64,000 nucleotides of DNA from Gammaproteobacteria bacterium (GTDB lineage Bacteria; Pseudomonadota; Gammaproteobacteria; GCA-2400775). Positions 1 through 8,708 of this stretch are shown here, piece after piece. How positions within the stretch are numbered: the stretch's first letter is position 1; every line of letters begins with the position of its first letter. The stretch is taken from assembly GCA_015492075.1 (NCBI GenBank), contig WGFU01000037.1:65425-129424 (forward strand), given 5' to 3'. A model generated the notes under the pieces. It did no database searches. It saw only the letters and a list, made by a program, of their open reading frames with translations, and was not told the origin of the DNA. Made by a program: the position numbers and the translations under genes.

Positions 1-937
1 CAATATCTGCTATGCGAATCTCTGGCAGACGCGCTGCTGATAGCCCTTCAGCGGTTAACTGTATTTTTCGTATCAGCGGCTCTCCAACGCGGACATTATC
101 GAGCTTATTAGCCCAGCTCTCTTTTAACGCAAGATGGTTAGCAGGCAACCAATTTGCAATAGTCTGACCATCAGGAATAGGTTTGACGGTAATCAATTGC
201 TCGTCCGAAGCAATACGAATTTGTTGACTGCCTTGACTAAAAGGGGCGAGGCTAAAACCAAAACGACTGGCGCTGCCGCCAATTGTTGCATTAAGCTCTT
301 GCGGCGGAATACGTAGCTCGCCTTCTTTATTTGGGAACAGGGCGTAGCGGCGCTCGATCACGTTATAAGATCTTCCGTCGGTGTTTCTTTGATAACGCTG
401 CTCGGGTAATGTCTCAATATCAACGCCGTCTAATTCAAAGGCTGGCAAGCTGGCATTGGATAGCTCGGTGGCATATAAAATACGCAGGGTATAGAGCAGC
501 TGCTCACCCACCAATAACTCGGTTTTATCTGTTTCGGTTTCAATAAACACCGCTCGATCTACGGTGCTGCTATCAGCCACCTTAACTTCGGTAACAAAAA
601 CCGATATCGCTCTGGACCTCTCACCTTCGACCTCAAACTCAGGGATCAACAAATCCCCAGAACGCATTGGCCTGATCACAAGTGTTAACGTAGCATTCGA
701 TTTCATCTCGCCATTAACAATATTGATGCTGCTTTGTGTCGAACGACGGATCACTTCAAAATCTTTGCGCAGCTGTGCGAGGTCGAGACCAGAAAAATCC
801 TGACGCCCATCGCTTTGCAACTGTAAGGTCAGCGTTTCGTTTTGTGCCAATGAACTACGATCGACACGTGCCGTTAAGGCAAGGCTTGTGCTACTGATTA
901 GCAACAATGCCATCAAGATAAAACCTCGTATTACCAT
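1..937 (-). CDS. batD: BatD-like protein (oxygen tolerance / Bat operon), C-terminus truncated by window start
   Basis: Minus-strand translation from ATG at 937 gives MVIRGFILMALLLISSTSLALTARVDRSSLAQNETLTLQLQSDG..., a signal peptide plus BatD-like N-terminus. It overlaps the stop of the upstream VWA/TPR gene. The ORF runs off the window edge and is absent from the supplied track. Confidence 0.8.
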   Translation of the reverse strand, partial: MVIRGFILMALLLISSTSLALTARVDRSSLAQNETLTLQLQSDGRQDFSGLDLAQLRKDFEVIRRSTQSSINIVNGEMKSNATLTLVIRPMRSGDLLIPEFEVEGERSRAISVFVTEVKVADSSTVDRAVFIETETDKTELLVGEQLLYTLRILYATELSNASLPAFELDGVDIETLPEQRYQRNTDGRSYNVIERRYALFPNKEGELRIPPQELNATIGGSASRFGFSLAPFSQGSQQIRIASDEQLITVKPIPDGQTIANWLPANHLALKESWANKLDNVRVGEPLIRKIQLTAEGLSAARLPEIRIADI

Positions 938-2808
938 ATCTGCCCGTCTTCCTCAGCGTCAACCACGCTACCTTCTCGTTGGCGTAGCTGTCTCTCATAC
1001 TGGAACTTTCTGCGTAACAGGCCTGCCGGGTCATCGGGTATTTGCCGCAACCATTGCTGTAATGCTTCGCTTTGTTGAGCGCTAAGTTGATCGGCTGCGC
1101 TGAGCTGTTGCATAGTCTGACCGTCGTTTTGCTCGTCATTATCTGCCGATTTATTCTCTAGCGAAGACGGTGACTCTTTGTCTTTATCGGCATGATCCTG
1201 TTCTTGAGCATCTTGCCCGTTTTCATTCGCTACCTCCTGTTCGCCAGCCTGTCCTTGTTGCTGCTCTGACTCGGTATCACTAGCTGAATTTGAACCACGG
1301 TGCTGATCTGATGATTGAGGCTGATCCGATTCTGCATCGCCTTGCTGCGGATCGTTATTCTCACCCTCGCCTTGTTGGCCTTGCTGTTCTTGCCTTTGTT
1401 TTAATAATTGCTCGATCAAAGATTTAGATTTTTTAGCATCGTCCATATCCGGCTGCAAGGCCAACGCCCTGTCATAGGCCGCCACAGCGGCTTCCAGCTT
1501 GCCATCGTGGGCCAGGGCATGACCGCGATTATAATGGGCATCGGCAGTATCGACGCCTTCCAGGCTTTTCGCAGCCTCTGCGAAATTACCAGACTGGAAG
1601 TTCGCTGCACCCTTCCATTGGGCATCATCAAATAATTCAGCGGCCTCATCGACCTTGCCTTGTTCCAGGGCTTTGCTTGCCTGCTGATCTTTGGTCAACC
1701 ACAGATCCTGCCAGGTAGCGGCGTAGGTTTCTGGTGGCATGATGAGCATGACACACACGGCAACACTTAACAGCCAACCACGGCGAAATGAAAGCAAGGC
1801 CACGGGTATCAACAGTAATACTAGCCACACGCCCTGGTCGCGCCAACGTTCAATCGTTCGCTGCCTATCTTGGCGAACACTTTTCCCGCCATCTATTTGG
1901 CCAGCTTCATTCGCCTCAAATAAGGATTCAGACAAGGCATAGTCGATATCCTGGTTATCACTACGCAGGTCGATGTAACGCCCGCCTTGTGCCGCGACAA
2001 ATTGTTGAATTTCAGCACGATTGAGCTTTGCTGTAATCAGTTTTCCTCTATTGTCTTTGACAAACTTGCCGTCCGGCATTTTGATCAAGCCGCCATGTTC
2101 ACTGCCAATACCAATAGTGACCAGATCAATGTCATATCGTGCTAATACCGTTTCGATAGGTTGGCGATCTTTATTCAACAATTCATCAGTGAACCAAACG
2201 ATACGCGCAGAACGACTACCGGATGTGCCAATCAATTCTGCGGCAATATTGAAGGCGGCGCCTGCATTGCTGCCTATCGTTGGCATGATTTCGGGTGACA
2301 AAGCTGGGACCAAGGCGGCAATGGTTTTGCTGTCGTCAGTTAATGGAGAGACCACATGCGCATCGCCCGAATAGCTAATTAAGGCGGTCTGGCCTTCTTT
2401 GCGCTGCGCTAATAATTGCAATAATTTATAACGCGCCCTTAGTAAGCGTGATGGAGTGATATCGGTGGCATACATTGACAAGGTCATATCGACAATGACC
2501 ACCATGATATCCGCCTTTTTCTCTACTGCCTGTGGCAAGCGTTGCCAGCTTGGTCCTGCCAAAGCAATACAAGCAATCAACCAGGCAAGACTGAGCATAG
2601 TGATTGGCCAACGTTTTCTAACACCTGCCGGGGCATCAAGCAAGTGCTCCAATAAATCAGCATCGATCACTCCTGACCAACGTTTGTTTTGCCTTTGCGC
2701 GGTCAATAACCAGCCGCTAAGCAATAGTACAGGCGCTATTGCCAATAACCATAGTGGCCGAATAAAATGAAAATCGCTGACTGCGTTTAGCGTAGATTCA
2801 AACATCAA
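931..2808 (-). CDS. VWA domain + TPR protein (BatB/BatC fusion) with a long Gln/Glu/Asp-rich C-terminal linker
   Basis: 625 aa. VWA MIDAS-like motif (VDMTLSMYATDITPSR), TPR repeat (AHYNRGHALAHDGKLEAAVAAYDRALALQPD), low-complexity tail. Sits in the Bat operon. Confidence 0.9.
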   Translation of the reverse strand: MMFESTLNAVSDFHFIRPLWLLAIAPVLLLSGWLLTAQRQNKRWSGVIDADLLEHLLDAPAGVRKRWPITMLSLAWLIACIALAGPSWQRLPQAVEKKADIMVVIVDMTLSMYATDITPSRLLRARYKLLQLLAQRKEGQTALISYSGDAHVVSPLTDDSKTIAALVPALSPEIMPTIGSNAGAAFNIAAELIGTSGSRSARIVWFTDELLNKDRQPIETVLARYDIDLVTIGIGSEHGGLIKMPDGKFVKDNRGKLITAKLNRAEIQQFVAAQGGRYIDLRSDNQDIDYALSESLFEANEAGQIDGGKSVRQDRQRTIERWRDQGVWLVLLLIPVALLSFRRGWLLSVAVCVMLIMPPETYAATWQDLWLTKDQQASKALEQGKVDEAAELFDDAQWKGAANFQSGNFAEAAKSLEGVDTADAHYNRGHALAHDGKLEAAVAAYDRALALQPDMDDAKKSKSLIEQLLKQRQEQQGQQGEGENNDPQQGDAESDQPQSSDQHRGSNSASDTESEQQQGQAGEQEVANENGQDAQEQDHADKDKESPSSLENKSADNDEQNDGQTMQQLSAADQLSAQQSEALQQWLRQIPDDPAGLLRRKFQYERQLRQREGSVVDAEEDGQIW

Positions 2809-3785
2809 CGTGCCCTACTGAGGACAGCAAGTAAACCGCTTAGCAATAGCGCAAGAGCTAACGGCCAATGGAACAAGGCGTCACGCGGCCGAAATATTTC
2901 AGCGTCTTGATCTACCGGCTCAATCCTGTCGAGCTCGGCGTAGATCTTTTCTAGTTCATCGACATTTTTAGCTCGATAATATTTACCCCCTGTTAAGGCT
3001 GCGACTTCGCGCAAGGTATGTTCATCAAGGTCACGTGATGGGTTTACCACGCTAGAACCAAAAAAGGATTGCACCAATTTCTCGTCAGCACCAACACCAA
3101 TGGTATAAAGCGTAATACCTTGCTCAGCGGCAAGCTTGGCTGCTTCTACAGGTTCGACACTGCCGGCGTTGTTTGCGCCGTCAGTTAACAAGATGACGAC
3201 TCGACTTTGCGCGGGTCGCTCTATCATTCGCTTGATGGCCAAACCTATCGCATCGCCGATTGCCGTTTTTGTTCCAGCAAAACCTAGCTGCGCTTCATCT
3301 AGTAATTTTTTTACTGTGACCAAGTCAAAAGTTAAGGGCGCTTGTAAATAGGCATTATCGGCGAACAAAATGAGGCCCAGCCGATCACTCTGGCGACGTT
3401 GAGCAAATTCGCCAACAACAGATTTCACGGCATCAATACGACGTGCGGGTCGCCCCGCAATGCGCATATCGGTCTCTTCCATACTGCCGGATATATCAAC
3501 GGCTAGCATGAGGTCGCGCGCCGCACTCGGTAATTGCACCGGCTGGCCGACATAAGTGGGTCGACTGGATGCCAACAACAGCAATAACCAAATCAGCACA
3601 AGCATTAAAAGCGGCAGCCATAAACGTGATTTTCTAACAAAGCTATCGCCCTGTAGCTGCATCACGTCTTTAAAAAATGGAACACGCAGCGCACTATCCT
3701 GTTCGATGCTTGGCGGCATAAGAAAATATACCCACAGCGGCAACGGCAACAATAGAAACACCCAAGGCCACTCAATTTCGATCAT
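2805..3785 (-). CDS. batA: VWA domain membrane protein BatA
   Basis: 326 aa. MIDAS DISGSMEETDM, flanking TM helices, overlaps the downstream gene by 4 bp. Confidence 0.9.
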   Translation of the reverse strand: MIEIEWPWVFLLLPLPLWVYFLMPPSIEQDSALRVPFFKDVMQLQGDSFVRKSRLWLPLLMLVLIWLLLLLASSRPTYVGQPVQLPSAARDLMLAVDISGSMEETDMRIAGRPARRIDAVKSVVGEFAQRRQSDRLGLILFADNAYLQAPLTFDLVTVKKLLDEAQLGFAGTKTAIGDAIGLAIKRMIERPAQSRVVILLTDGANNAGSVEPVEAAKLAAEQGITLYTIGVGADEKLVQSFFGSSVVNPSRDLDEHTLREVAALTGGKYYRAKNVDELEKIYAELDRIEPVDQDAEIFRPRDALFHWPLALALLLSGLLAVLSRAR

Positions 3786-4297
3786 GATACGATACGTAGA
3801 CCTTTAAACCACTGCACCAATAACGGATGTAATGCGCGCGCATCGTTAACGCTATAATCAGCATGCTTTGCGTAGATACTTAGCAATACCGAAGCAGTGT
3901 CAGAATTGACGCCGGATTGCGGCGATAACTCATTGAGAGCATTCAACCATTTAGCACCCGTCAAGGTATGGAGGTGTTTTTCCGGATATTGCTGCATAAC
4001 AAATTGTTTTAATAAACGGTTAACCGCAGTCAGATATTCCGCTGCGTTATTCTCTTTTTGATACGTCTGCCATAAAACGTTTAGCTCTCTTAAGGCCGCA
4101 TTGCGTAATTTGTTTCTACGTTTGCGCTTTATAAAGTAGTGCAAGGTCAATAACAATAATCCTAAAACCGTAACCGCTGACAGCCACCAGCCTATAGCGG
4201 GAGGCCAAAACGATACCGGCTCTGGCCAATGCAGCGGCGGCAATTGATTGAGCAAACTGTCAGAGAGTTTGTCTGGCATAGACCTATGCTCTAGCAC
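3782..4297 (-). CDS. DUF4381 domain-containing membrane protein
   Basis: 171 aa, single N-terminal TM, typical position between DUF58 and batA. Confidence 0.8.
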   Translation of the reverse strand: MLEHRSMPDKLSDSLLNQLPPLHWPEPVSFWPPAIGWWLSAVTVLGLLLLTLHYFIKRKRRNKLRNAALRELNVLWQTYQKENNAAEYLTAVNRLLKQFVMQQYPEKHLHTLTGAKWLNALNELSPQSGVNSDTASVLLSIYAKHADYSVNDARALHPLLVQWFKGLRIVS

Positions 4298-5222
4298 CTA
4301 AGGAACAACGTCGACGTTTACCATAAAACTGCTCCAGTACGGCTTGCCCATCATCTTTAGTGCTGATCTCTATGCTCGGAATACCGCATTGGATAAAATC
4401 TTGTTTTAAGGCATCGCGTCGCATCATTGCCTGCCGCGCAAACTCTTTGCGCAAGTTTTTATTCGATAGATCGATCGGGAAACGCTGCTCACCATTGGTC
4501 ACTACCGATCCACCCTTAACAGGCAACTGGTATTCCATTGGATCTGAAATAACAATGGCTGTCACATCGTTATGGCGCTTGAGTTGATATAACTGCTTTA
4601 CGCCCGTCTTATCGAGGCCGTAAAAGTCGCTAACAATAAACACCGCGCTACCATGTCGTGCAATTTGTCTTAACTCAAGGGCAATACTGTTTATCTGCTG
4701 GCTGCAATTGGCATAATCCGCTCGCGGCAAATCACTATTAAATTGATCTATTTGGCGCAATAACTGCAAAATCGCATGCTGGCTGCGCTGTGGCCTAACC
4801 TCTTCGTGCTGCTGATCATTAAACACTAAACCGCCAATACGATCACTTTGCCTGAGCGCCGCCCAACCAAGTAAAGCGGCTACTTCGGCGGCCTGTACGG
4901 ATTTAAAACAACGTTGGCTACCAAAGGCCATTGAGCGGCGCTGATCGATAGCGAGAAAAACGGGGCGCTCTTTTTCCTCACGAAAAAGTTTGGTATGGGC
5001 CGTGCCTGTTCTGGCTGTAACACGCCAGTCAATGGCGCGTGTGTCGTCGCCGGCTTGGTAATGACGCACTTCTTCAAAGTCGAGACCACGACCACGAAAA
5101 TGTGATCCAGCGGTACCAGCGAGGACACTCTGCGCTCGTCTTTTGGCAAACAGGTTTAACCGTACTGCGCCAAAGCGTAGCCTAATCAGGCTGGCAAGAT
5201 CCGTTTTCGCACCTTTCGCCAC
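4284..5222 (-). CDS. DUF58 domain-containing protein
   Basis: 312 aa, contains FRGRGLDFEEVRHYQAGDDTRAIDWRVTARTG, the DUF58 signature. Confidence 0.92.
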   Translation of the reverse strand: MAKGAKTDLASLIRLRFGAVRLNLFAKRRAQSVLAGTAGSHFRGRGLDFEEVRHYQAGDDTRAIDWRVTARTGTAHTKLFREEKERPVFLAIDQRRSMAFGSQRCFKSVQAAEVAALLGWAALRQSDRIGGLVFNDQQHEEVRPQRSQHAILQLLRQIDQFNSDLPRADYANCSQQINSIALELRQIARHGSAVFIVSDFYGLDKTGVKQLYQLKRHNDVTAIVISDPMEYQLPVKGGSVVTNGEQRFPIDLSNKNLRKEFARQAMMRRDALKQDFIQCGIPSIEISTKDDGQAVLEQFYGKRRRCSLGARA

Positions 5223-5227
5223 GACAT

Positions 5228-5386
5228 CAATCTCCTAATGGGTACGGGTTATCGAAAAGCGTTTTCGAGGCAGACGATAGCAGGCAAAAAAGAGATGGGT
5301 AGCAAATAAGTATTGTGAGATCATTTTCACCCCTAGGGCACCCAGTAACGCAGTCGTGGCAATGTAGATAGATGTTCAATAGGCTG
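5228..5386. repeat. Putative REP/MITE-like intergenic element between moxR and the DUF58 gene
   Basis: About 160-bp gap in an otherwise tightly packed operon. It contains CGAAAAGCGTTTTCG (6-bp inverted repeat), GTGAGATCATTTTCAC and CCCTAGGG palindromes, and has no supported ORF. Confidence 0.3.
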
Positions 5387-6346
5387 TCAGGCGACCGGCA
5401 CCTTGCTGAGCAGGCGATCGATAACCGCGCTGGTATCGATGCCGTTGGCTTCGGCTTGAAAGCTGGTAATAATGCGATGACGCAACACATCGTGGGCAAC
5501 AGATTGCACATCATCCGGCGCGACAAAATCATTGCCACGCAACCAGGCATGCGCCCGTGCACAGCGATCAAGAGACAAAGTTGCGCGCGGGCTGCCACCA
5601 TAATCAAGCCAACCAGCCAACTCTTTGTCATAGGCTTGAGGATGGCGCGTAGCCATAACCAGTTGCACGATATATTCCTCAACGGCATCGGCCATATGCA
5701 GTTGCAATACTTTTTGTCGTGCCGATTTGACAGTGGCTTCGGTTAACGCTTCGAAGCTTCGCTGCTGACTGTGACTCTCTTCGTCACGTACCAGCCTCAA
5801 GATACGACGCTCGGTTTCGGCATCGGGATAGTCAACCATGACCTGCATGAGAAAACGATCTAATTGTGCTTCTGGTAAAGGGTAGGTTCCTTCTTGCTCA
5901 ATTGGGTTTTGCGTTGCCATGACCATAAACAGTTCAGGCAGCGAATAGGTGGTCGTGCCGACGCTGACTTGGCGTTCAGCCATAGCTTCAAGCAATGCCG
6001 ACTGCACTTTGGCAGGCGCGCGGTTAATCTCATCGGCGAGCACGAAATTATGAAAAACTGGCCCGGATTGAAATTCAAAAACACCGGTTTGCGGTCGAAA
6101 TATATCTGTGCCGGTAACATCTCCCGGTAACAAGTCAGGGGTAAACTGTATGCGCTGAAAACTACCGTGTATCCCTTCGGCAAGACTACGGATGGCACGT
6201 GTTTTCGCTAAGCCTGGCGGCCCTTCGACCAATAAATGACCGTCTGCCAATAAGACGATTAACAAGCGATCAACTAACTGTGGCTGACCCACTATACGGC
6301 CGGCCAGCCAATCTCGCAACTCGGAAAAACGAGCGAACTCCGGCAT
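5387..6346 (-). CDS. MoxR-type AAA+ ATPase
   Basis: 319 aa. Walker A VEGPPGLAKTRAIRSLA, Walker B FVLADEINRAPAKVQSALLEAM, sensor motif MATQNPIEQEGTYPLPEAQLDRFLM. Confidence 0.95.
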   Translation of the reverse strand: MPEFARFSELRDWLAGRIVGQPQLVDRLLIVLLADGHLLVEGPPGLAKTRAIRSLAEGIHGSFQRIQFTPDLLPGDVTGTDIFRPQTGVFEFQSGPVFHNFVLADEINRAPAKVQSALLEAMAERQVSVGTTTYSLPELFMVMATQNPIEQEGTYPLPEAQLDRFLMQVMVDYPDAETERRILRLVRDEESHSQQRSFEALTEATVKSARQKVLQLHMADAVEEYIVQLVMATRHPQAYDKELAGWLDYGGSPRATLSLDRCARAHAWLRGNDFVAPDDVQSVAHDVLRHRIITSFQAEANGIDTSAVIDRLLSKVPVA

Positions 6347-6358
6347 TAATTGTACCCT

Positions 6359-7075
6359 CTAGCTACCATTCCTAACAAAAATGAGATCCCATATACCATG
6401 ACCAAGACGTAGACCACGTCGCTCAAATTTGGTTTCTACTCTATTACCTGTGTCCGACATAAAGTTTCCTTTGCCAGCACAATTCGATAACTCAGCACAG
6501 CCTTCGGCCACTGCCAACATATGCTCTGCGTAGTTTTTCCAGTCGGTTGCCATATGGAAAATAGCGCCAGGTTTTATGCGCTGGATGATCATATCGACAA
6601 ATGCTGACCGCACAATACGGCGTTTATGGTGACGCTTTTTGTGCCATGGATCAGGAAAAAACAAATACACACCGTCCAATGAATCTAAGGCAATTATCGA
6701 ACTCATTACTTCAACCGCATCGGCGCTGATTACGCGAACATTACTGAGGCCTGACTCCTTGATCTGGCACAAGAGGCTGCCAATACCCGGCTCATGCACT
6801 TCGATACCAATAAAGTTATGATCTGGGCGTTGGCGCGCCATCTCAGCCAGCGACTGCCCCATACCAAAACCAATCTCGACAAAGGTCGGCGCATCACGCC
6901 CAAACAGTTGTTGATAGTCAAGGACAGCATCACTGGGCGTGATACCGAAACGCGGCCATAAACATTCCAACGCACGTGCCTGGCCCTCGGTGAGACGACC
7001 GCTGCGGCGCACATAGCTACGAATAGGGCGACGCATCCCTTGCTTTTTAGCGTCCTCGGATGCGGGGACTGTCAT
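6359..7075 (-). CDS. trmB: tRNA (guanine-N7-)-methyltransferase
   Basis: 238 aa. EIGFGMGQSL SAM motif, YLFFPDPWHKKRHHKRRI TrmB signature. Confidence 0.95.
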   Translation of the reverse strand: MTVPASEDAKKQGMRRPIRSYVRRSGRLTEGQARALECLWPRFGITPSDAVLDYQQLFGRDAPTFVEIGFGMGQSLAEMARQRPDHNFIGIEVHEPGIGSLLCQIKESGLSNVRVISADAVEVMSSIIALDSLDGVYLFFPDPWHKKRHHKRRIVRSAFVDMIIQRIKPGAIFHMATDWKNYAEHMLAVAEGCAELSNCAGKGNFMSDTGNRVETKFERRGLRLGHGIWDLIFVRNGS

Positions 7076-7096
7076 TGGCTAAAACAAAATAAATGA

Positions 7097-7912
7097 TTAA
7101 AAGAAAGTGCCGTCTATGGGTGACGATGCATTGGCGTACAGCTTGCGTGGTATACGTCCGGCGCGGTACGCCTCACGCCCTGCCTCTACCCCTTTTTTCA
7201 TGGCAGACGCCATCAGCACTGGATCTTTGGCCGCTGCAATGGCGGTATTCATTAGCACACCGTCACAACCCAGCTCCATAGCAATGGCAGCATCAGAAGC
7301 CGTGCCGACACCGGCATCAACCAGGATCGGCACTGAGGCAGTTTCCAGAATCATGCGGATATTATAGGGATTGCGAATGCCAAGCCCTGAGCCGATAGGT
7401 GCGGCCAATGGCATAACCGCGACACAGCCCATCTCTTCTAAACGTTTGGCAATAATCGGGTCATCATTGGTGTAGACCATGACCTTAAAGCCGTCTTTGA
7501 CCAGGATTTCCGCTGCCTCTAAGGTCGCCGTAATATCCGGGAACAAGGTCTTTTCATCGCCCAACACCTCGAGCTTGACGAGATCATGGCCATCCAATAA
7601 TTCACGCGCCAGACGGCAAGTACGCACCGCATCCGCGGCGGTATAACAACCTGCAGTATTTGGCAAAATTGTGTATTTATCCGGCGTAATGATATCGAGC
7701 AAATTCGGTTCATCAGGGTGTTGGCCAATATTACTGCGCCGTATCGCCACTGTAACAATTTCGGCGCCACTGGCCTCGATAGCCGCTTTACTCTCGGCGA
7801 AATCTTTATATTTTCCGGTTCCAACCAATAAACGCGACCGGTAGGAAACACCAGCAATAAATAGCTTATCATCGACATTACTAGGATTTTTCAGATTTAC
7901 CACTGTAGACAT
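7097..7912 (-). CDS. thiG: Thiazole synthase ThiG
   Basis: 271 aa. [66 protein letters not shown] motifs. Confidence 0.97.
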   Translation of the reverse strand: MSTVVNLKNPSNVDDKLFIAGVSYRSRLLVGTGKYKDFAESKAAIEASGAEIVTVAIRRSNIGQHPDEPNLLDIITPDKYTILPNTAGCYTAADAVRTCRLARELLDGHDLVKLEVLGDEKTLFPDITATLEAAEILVKDGFKVMVYTNDDPIIAKRLEEMGCVAVMPLAAPIGSGLGIRNPYNIRMILETASVPILVDAGVGTASDAAIAMELGCDGVLMNTAIAAAKDPVLMASAMKKGVEAGREAYRAGRIPRKLYANASSPIDGTFF

Positions 7913-7930
7913 ATTCGCCTCTTTATTCTT

Positions 7931-8143
7931 TCAACCACCACCAATGGCCTGCACCACTTCGACACGGTCTCCCGCATTTAACATGTGGCCGCCATAGCCA
8001 CTACGCGGAATGATTTCAAGATTGACCTCAACCGCGACACGGCGACCAGTCAAACCCAGCTGCACCAGTAAATTAGCAATTGTAGAGTCAGCAGGTAGCT
8101 GGCGCTGCTCACCGTTTAGCTCAATAGTTATGGCTTCAGACAT
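7931..8143 (-). CDS. thiS: Sulfur carrier protein ThiS
   Basis: 70 aa ending in GG (VEVVQAIGGG), directly upstream of thiG. Confidence 0.95.
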   Translation of the reverse strand: MSEAITIELNGEQRQLPADSTIANLLVQLGLTGRRVAVEVNLEIIPRSGYGGHMLNAGDRVEVVQAIGGG

Positions 8144-8204
8144 CAGCGCATTTTAGCACAAGCCACACTGTAAACTATGGCCAACCTAGCCCGGGAGTGC
8201 GGTG

Positions 8205-8210
8205 TATAAT
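8205..8210 (+). promoter_or_regulatory. -10 box (TATAAT) for tRNA-Gly
   Basis: Perfect TATAAT 10 nt upstream of the tRNA 5' end; the -35 is weak. Confidence 0.5.
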
Positions 8211-8220
8211 CCAAGGCAAT

Positions 8221-8294
8221 GCGGGTGTAGTTCAATGGCAGAACATCAGCTTCCCAAGCTGAACACGTGGGTTCGATTCCCATCACCCGCTCCA
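8221..8294 (+). tRNA. tRNA-Gly (anticodon CCC), encoded CCA end
   Basis: GCGGGTG acceptor pairs with CACCCGC. Anticodon arm TCAGC-TTCCCAA-GCTGA gives CCC. GGTTCGATTCC T-arm, terminal CCA. Confidence 0.95.
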
Positions 8295-8474
8295 GCTCGA
8301 TCCAATCAGCCCATTTTTCTGATATCCATCTGAACCGGGCGCCGATTTCCCCTGTCCGCCATCGCCCTAAAGAAATCTGACTCAGCTACCGTTATAGATT
8401 AGGACGCGACCATAGCCATGGCTGCTGGCTAACCAGGTAGCTGAGCCATGGTAGCAACACTAAGGAGGGGCAAG

Positions 8475-8640
8475 TCTGACCGAGCCAACACCAATAACAA
8501 CAATGATCACACCGCTGGTCACGGTGACGATTGCATTAACGGGCTGCCTCTGGGCAGCGTGCTCACTCGCACAAAAAAGTCTAATGCCTAACGGCATTGA
8601 AACTATGATAGTCGCACCGCCATAGCGTCTTCATCGGTCT
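8475..8640 (-). pseudogene. Possible remnant of an EamA/DMT-type transporter C-terminus
   Basis: Minus-strand reading frame ...GGATIIVSMPLGIRLFCASEHAAQRQPVNAIVTVTSGVIIVVIGVGSVRLAPP*. It has the PLG...E...G..I...G cadence of EamA C-terminal helices, but is cut by an in-frame stop upstream and has no full-length gene. Confidence 0.25.
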
Positions 8641-8708
8641 GAATAGCAGCGACGATTCAGCTGTGGCCGGCGGCAAACAATAACCACGAATTATTGCCAT
8701 AAACGTAG

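Noticed and set aside
5227-5688. 153-aa minus-strand ORF spanning the moxR 3' end and the intergenic gap
   Set aside because: Out of frame with moxR and mostly overlapping it; no domain signature.
8341-8460. GEMM-type c-di-GMP riboswitch in front of the GGDEF/EAL gene
   Set aside because: Only fragmentary resemblance (GGACGCGACC..., GGTAGC). The GGGCAAACC block and GAAA tetraloop of RF01051 are not present in the right place, so it is not called as a riboswitch.
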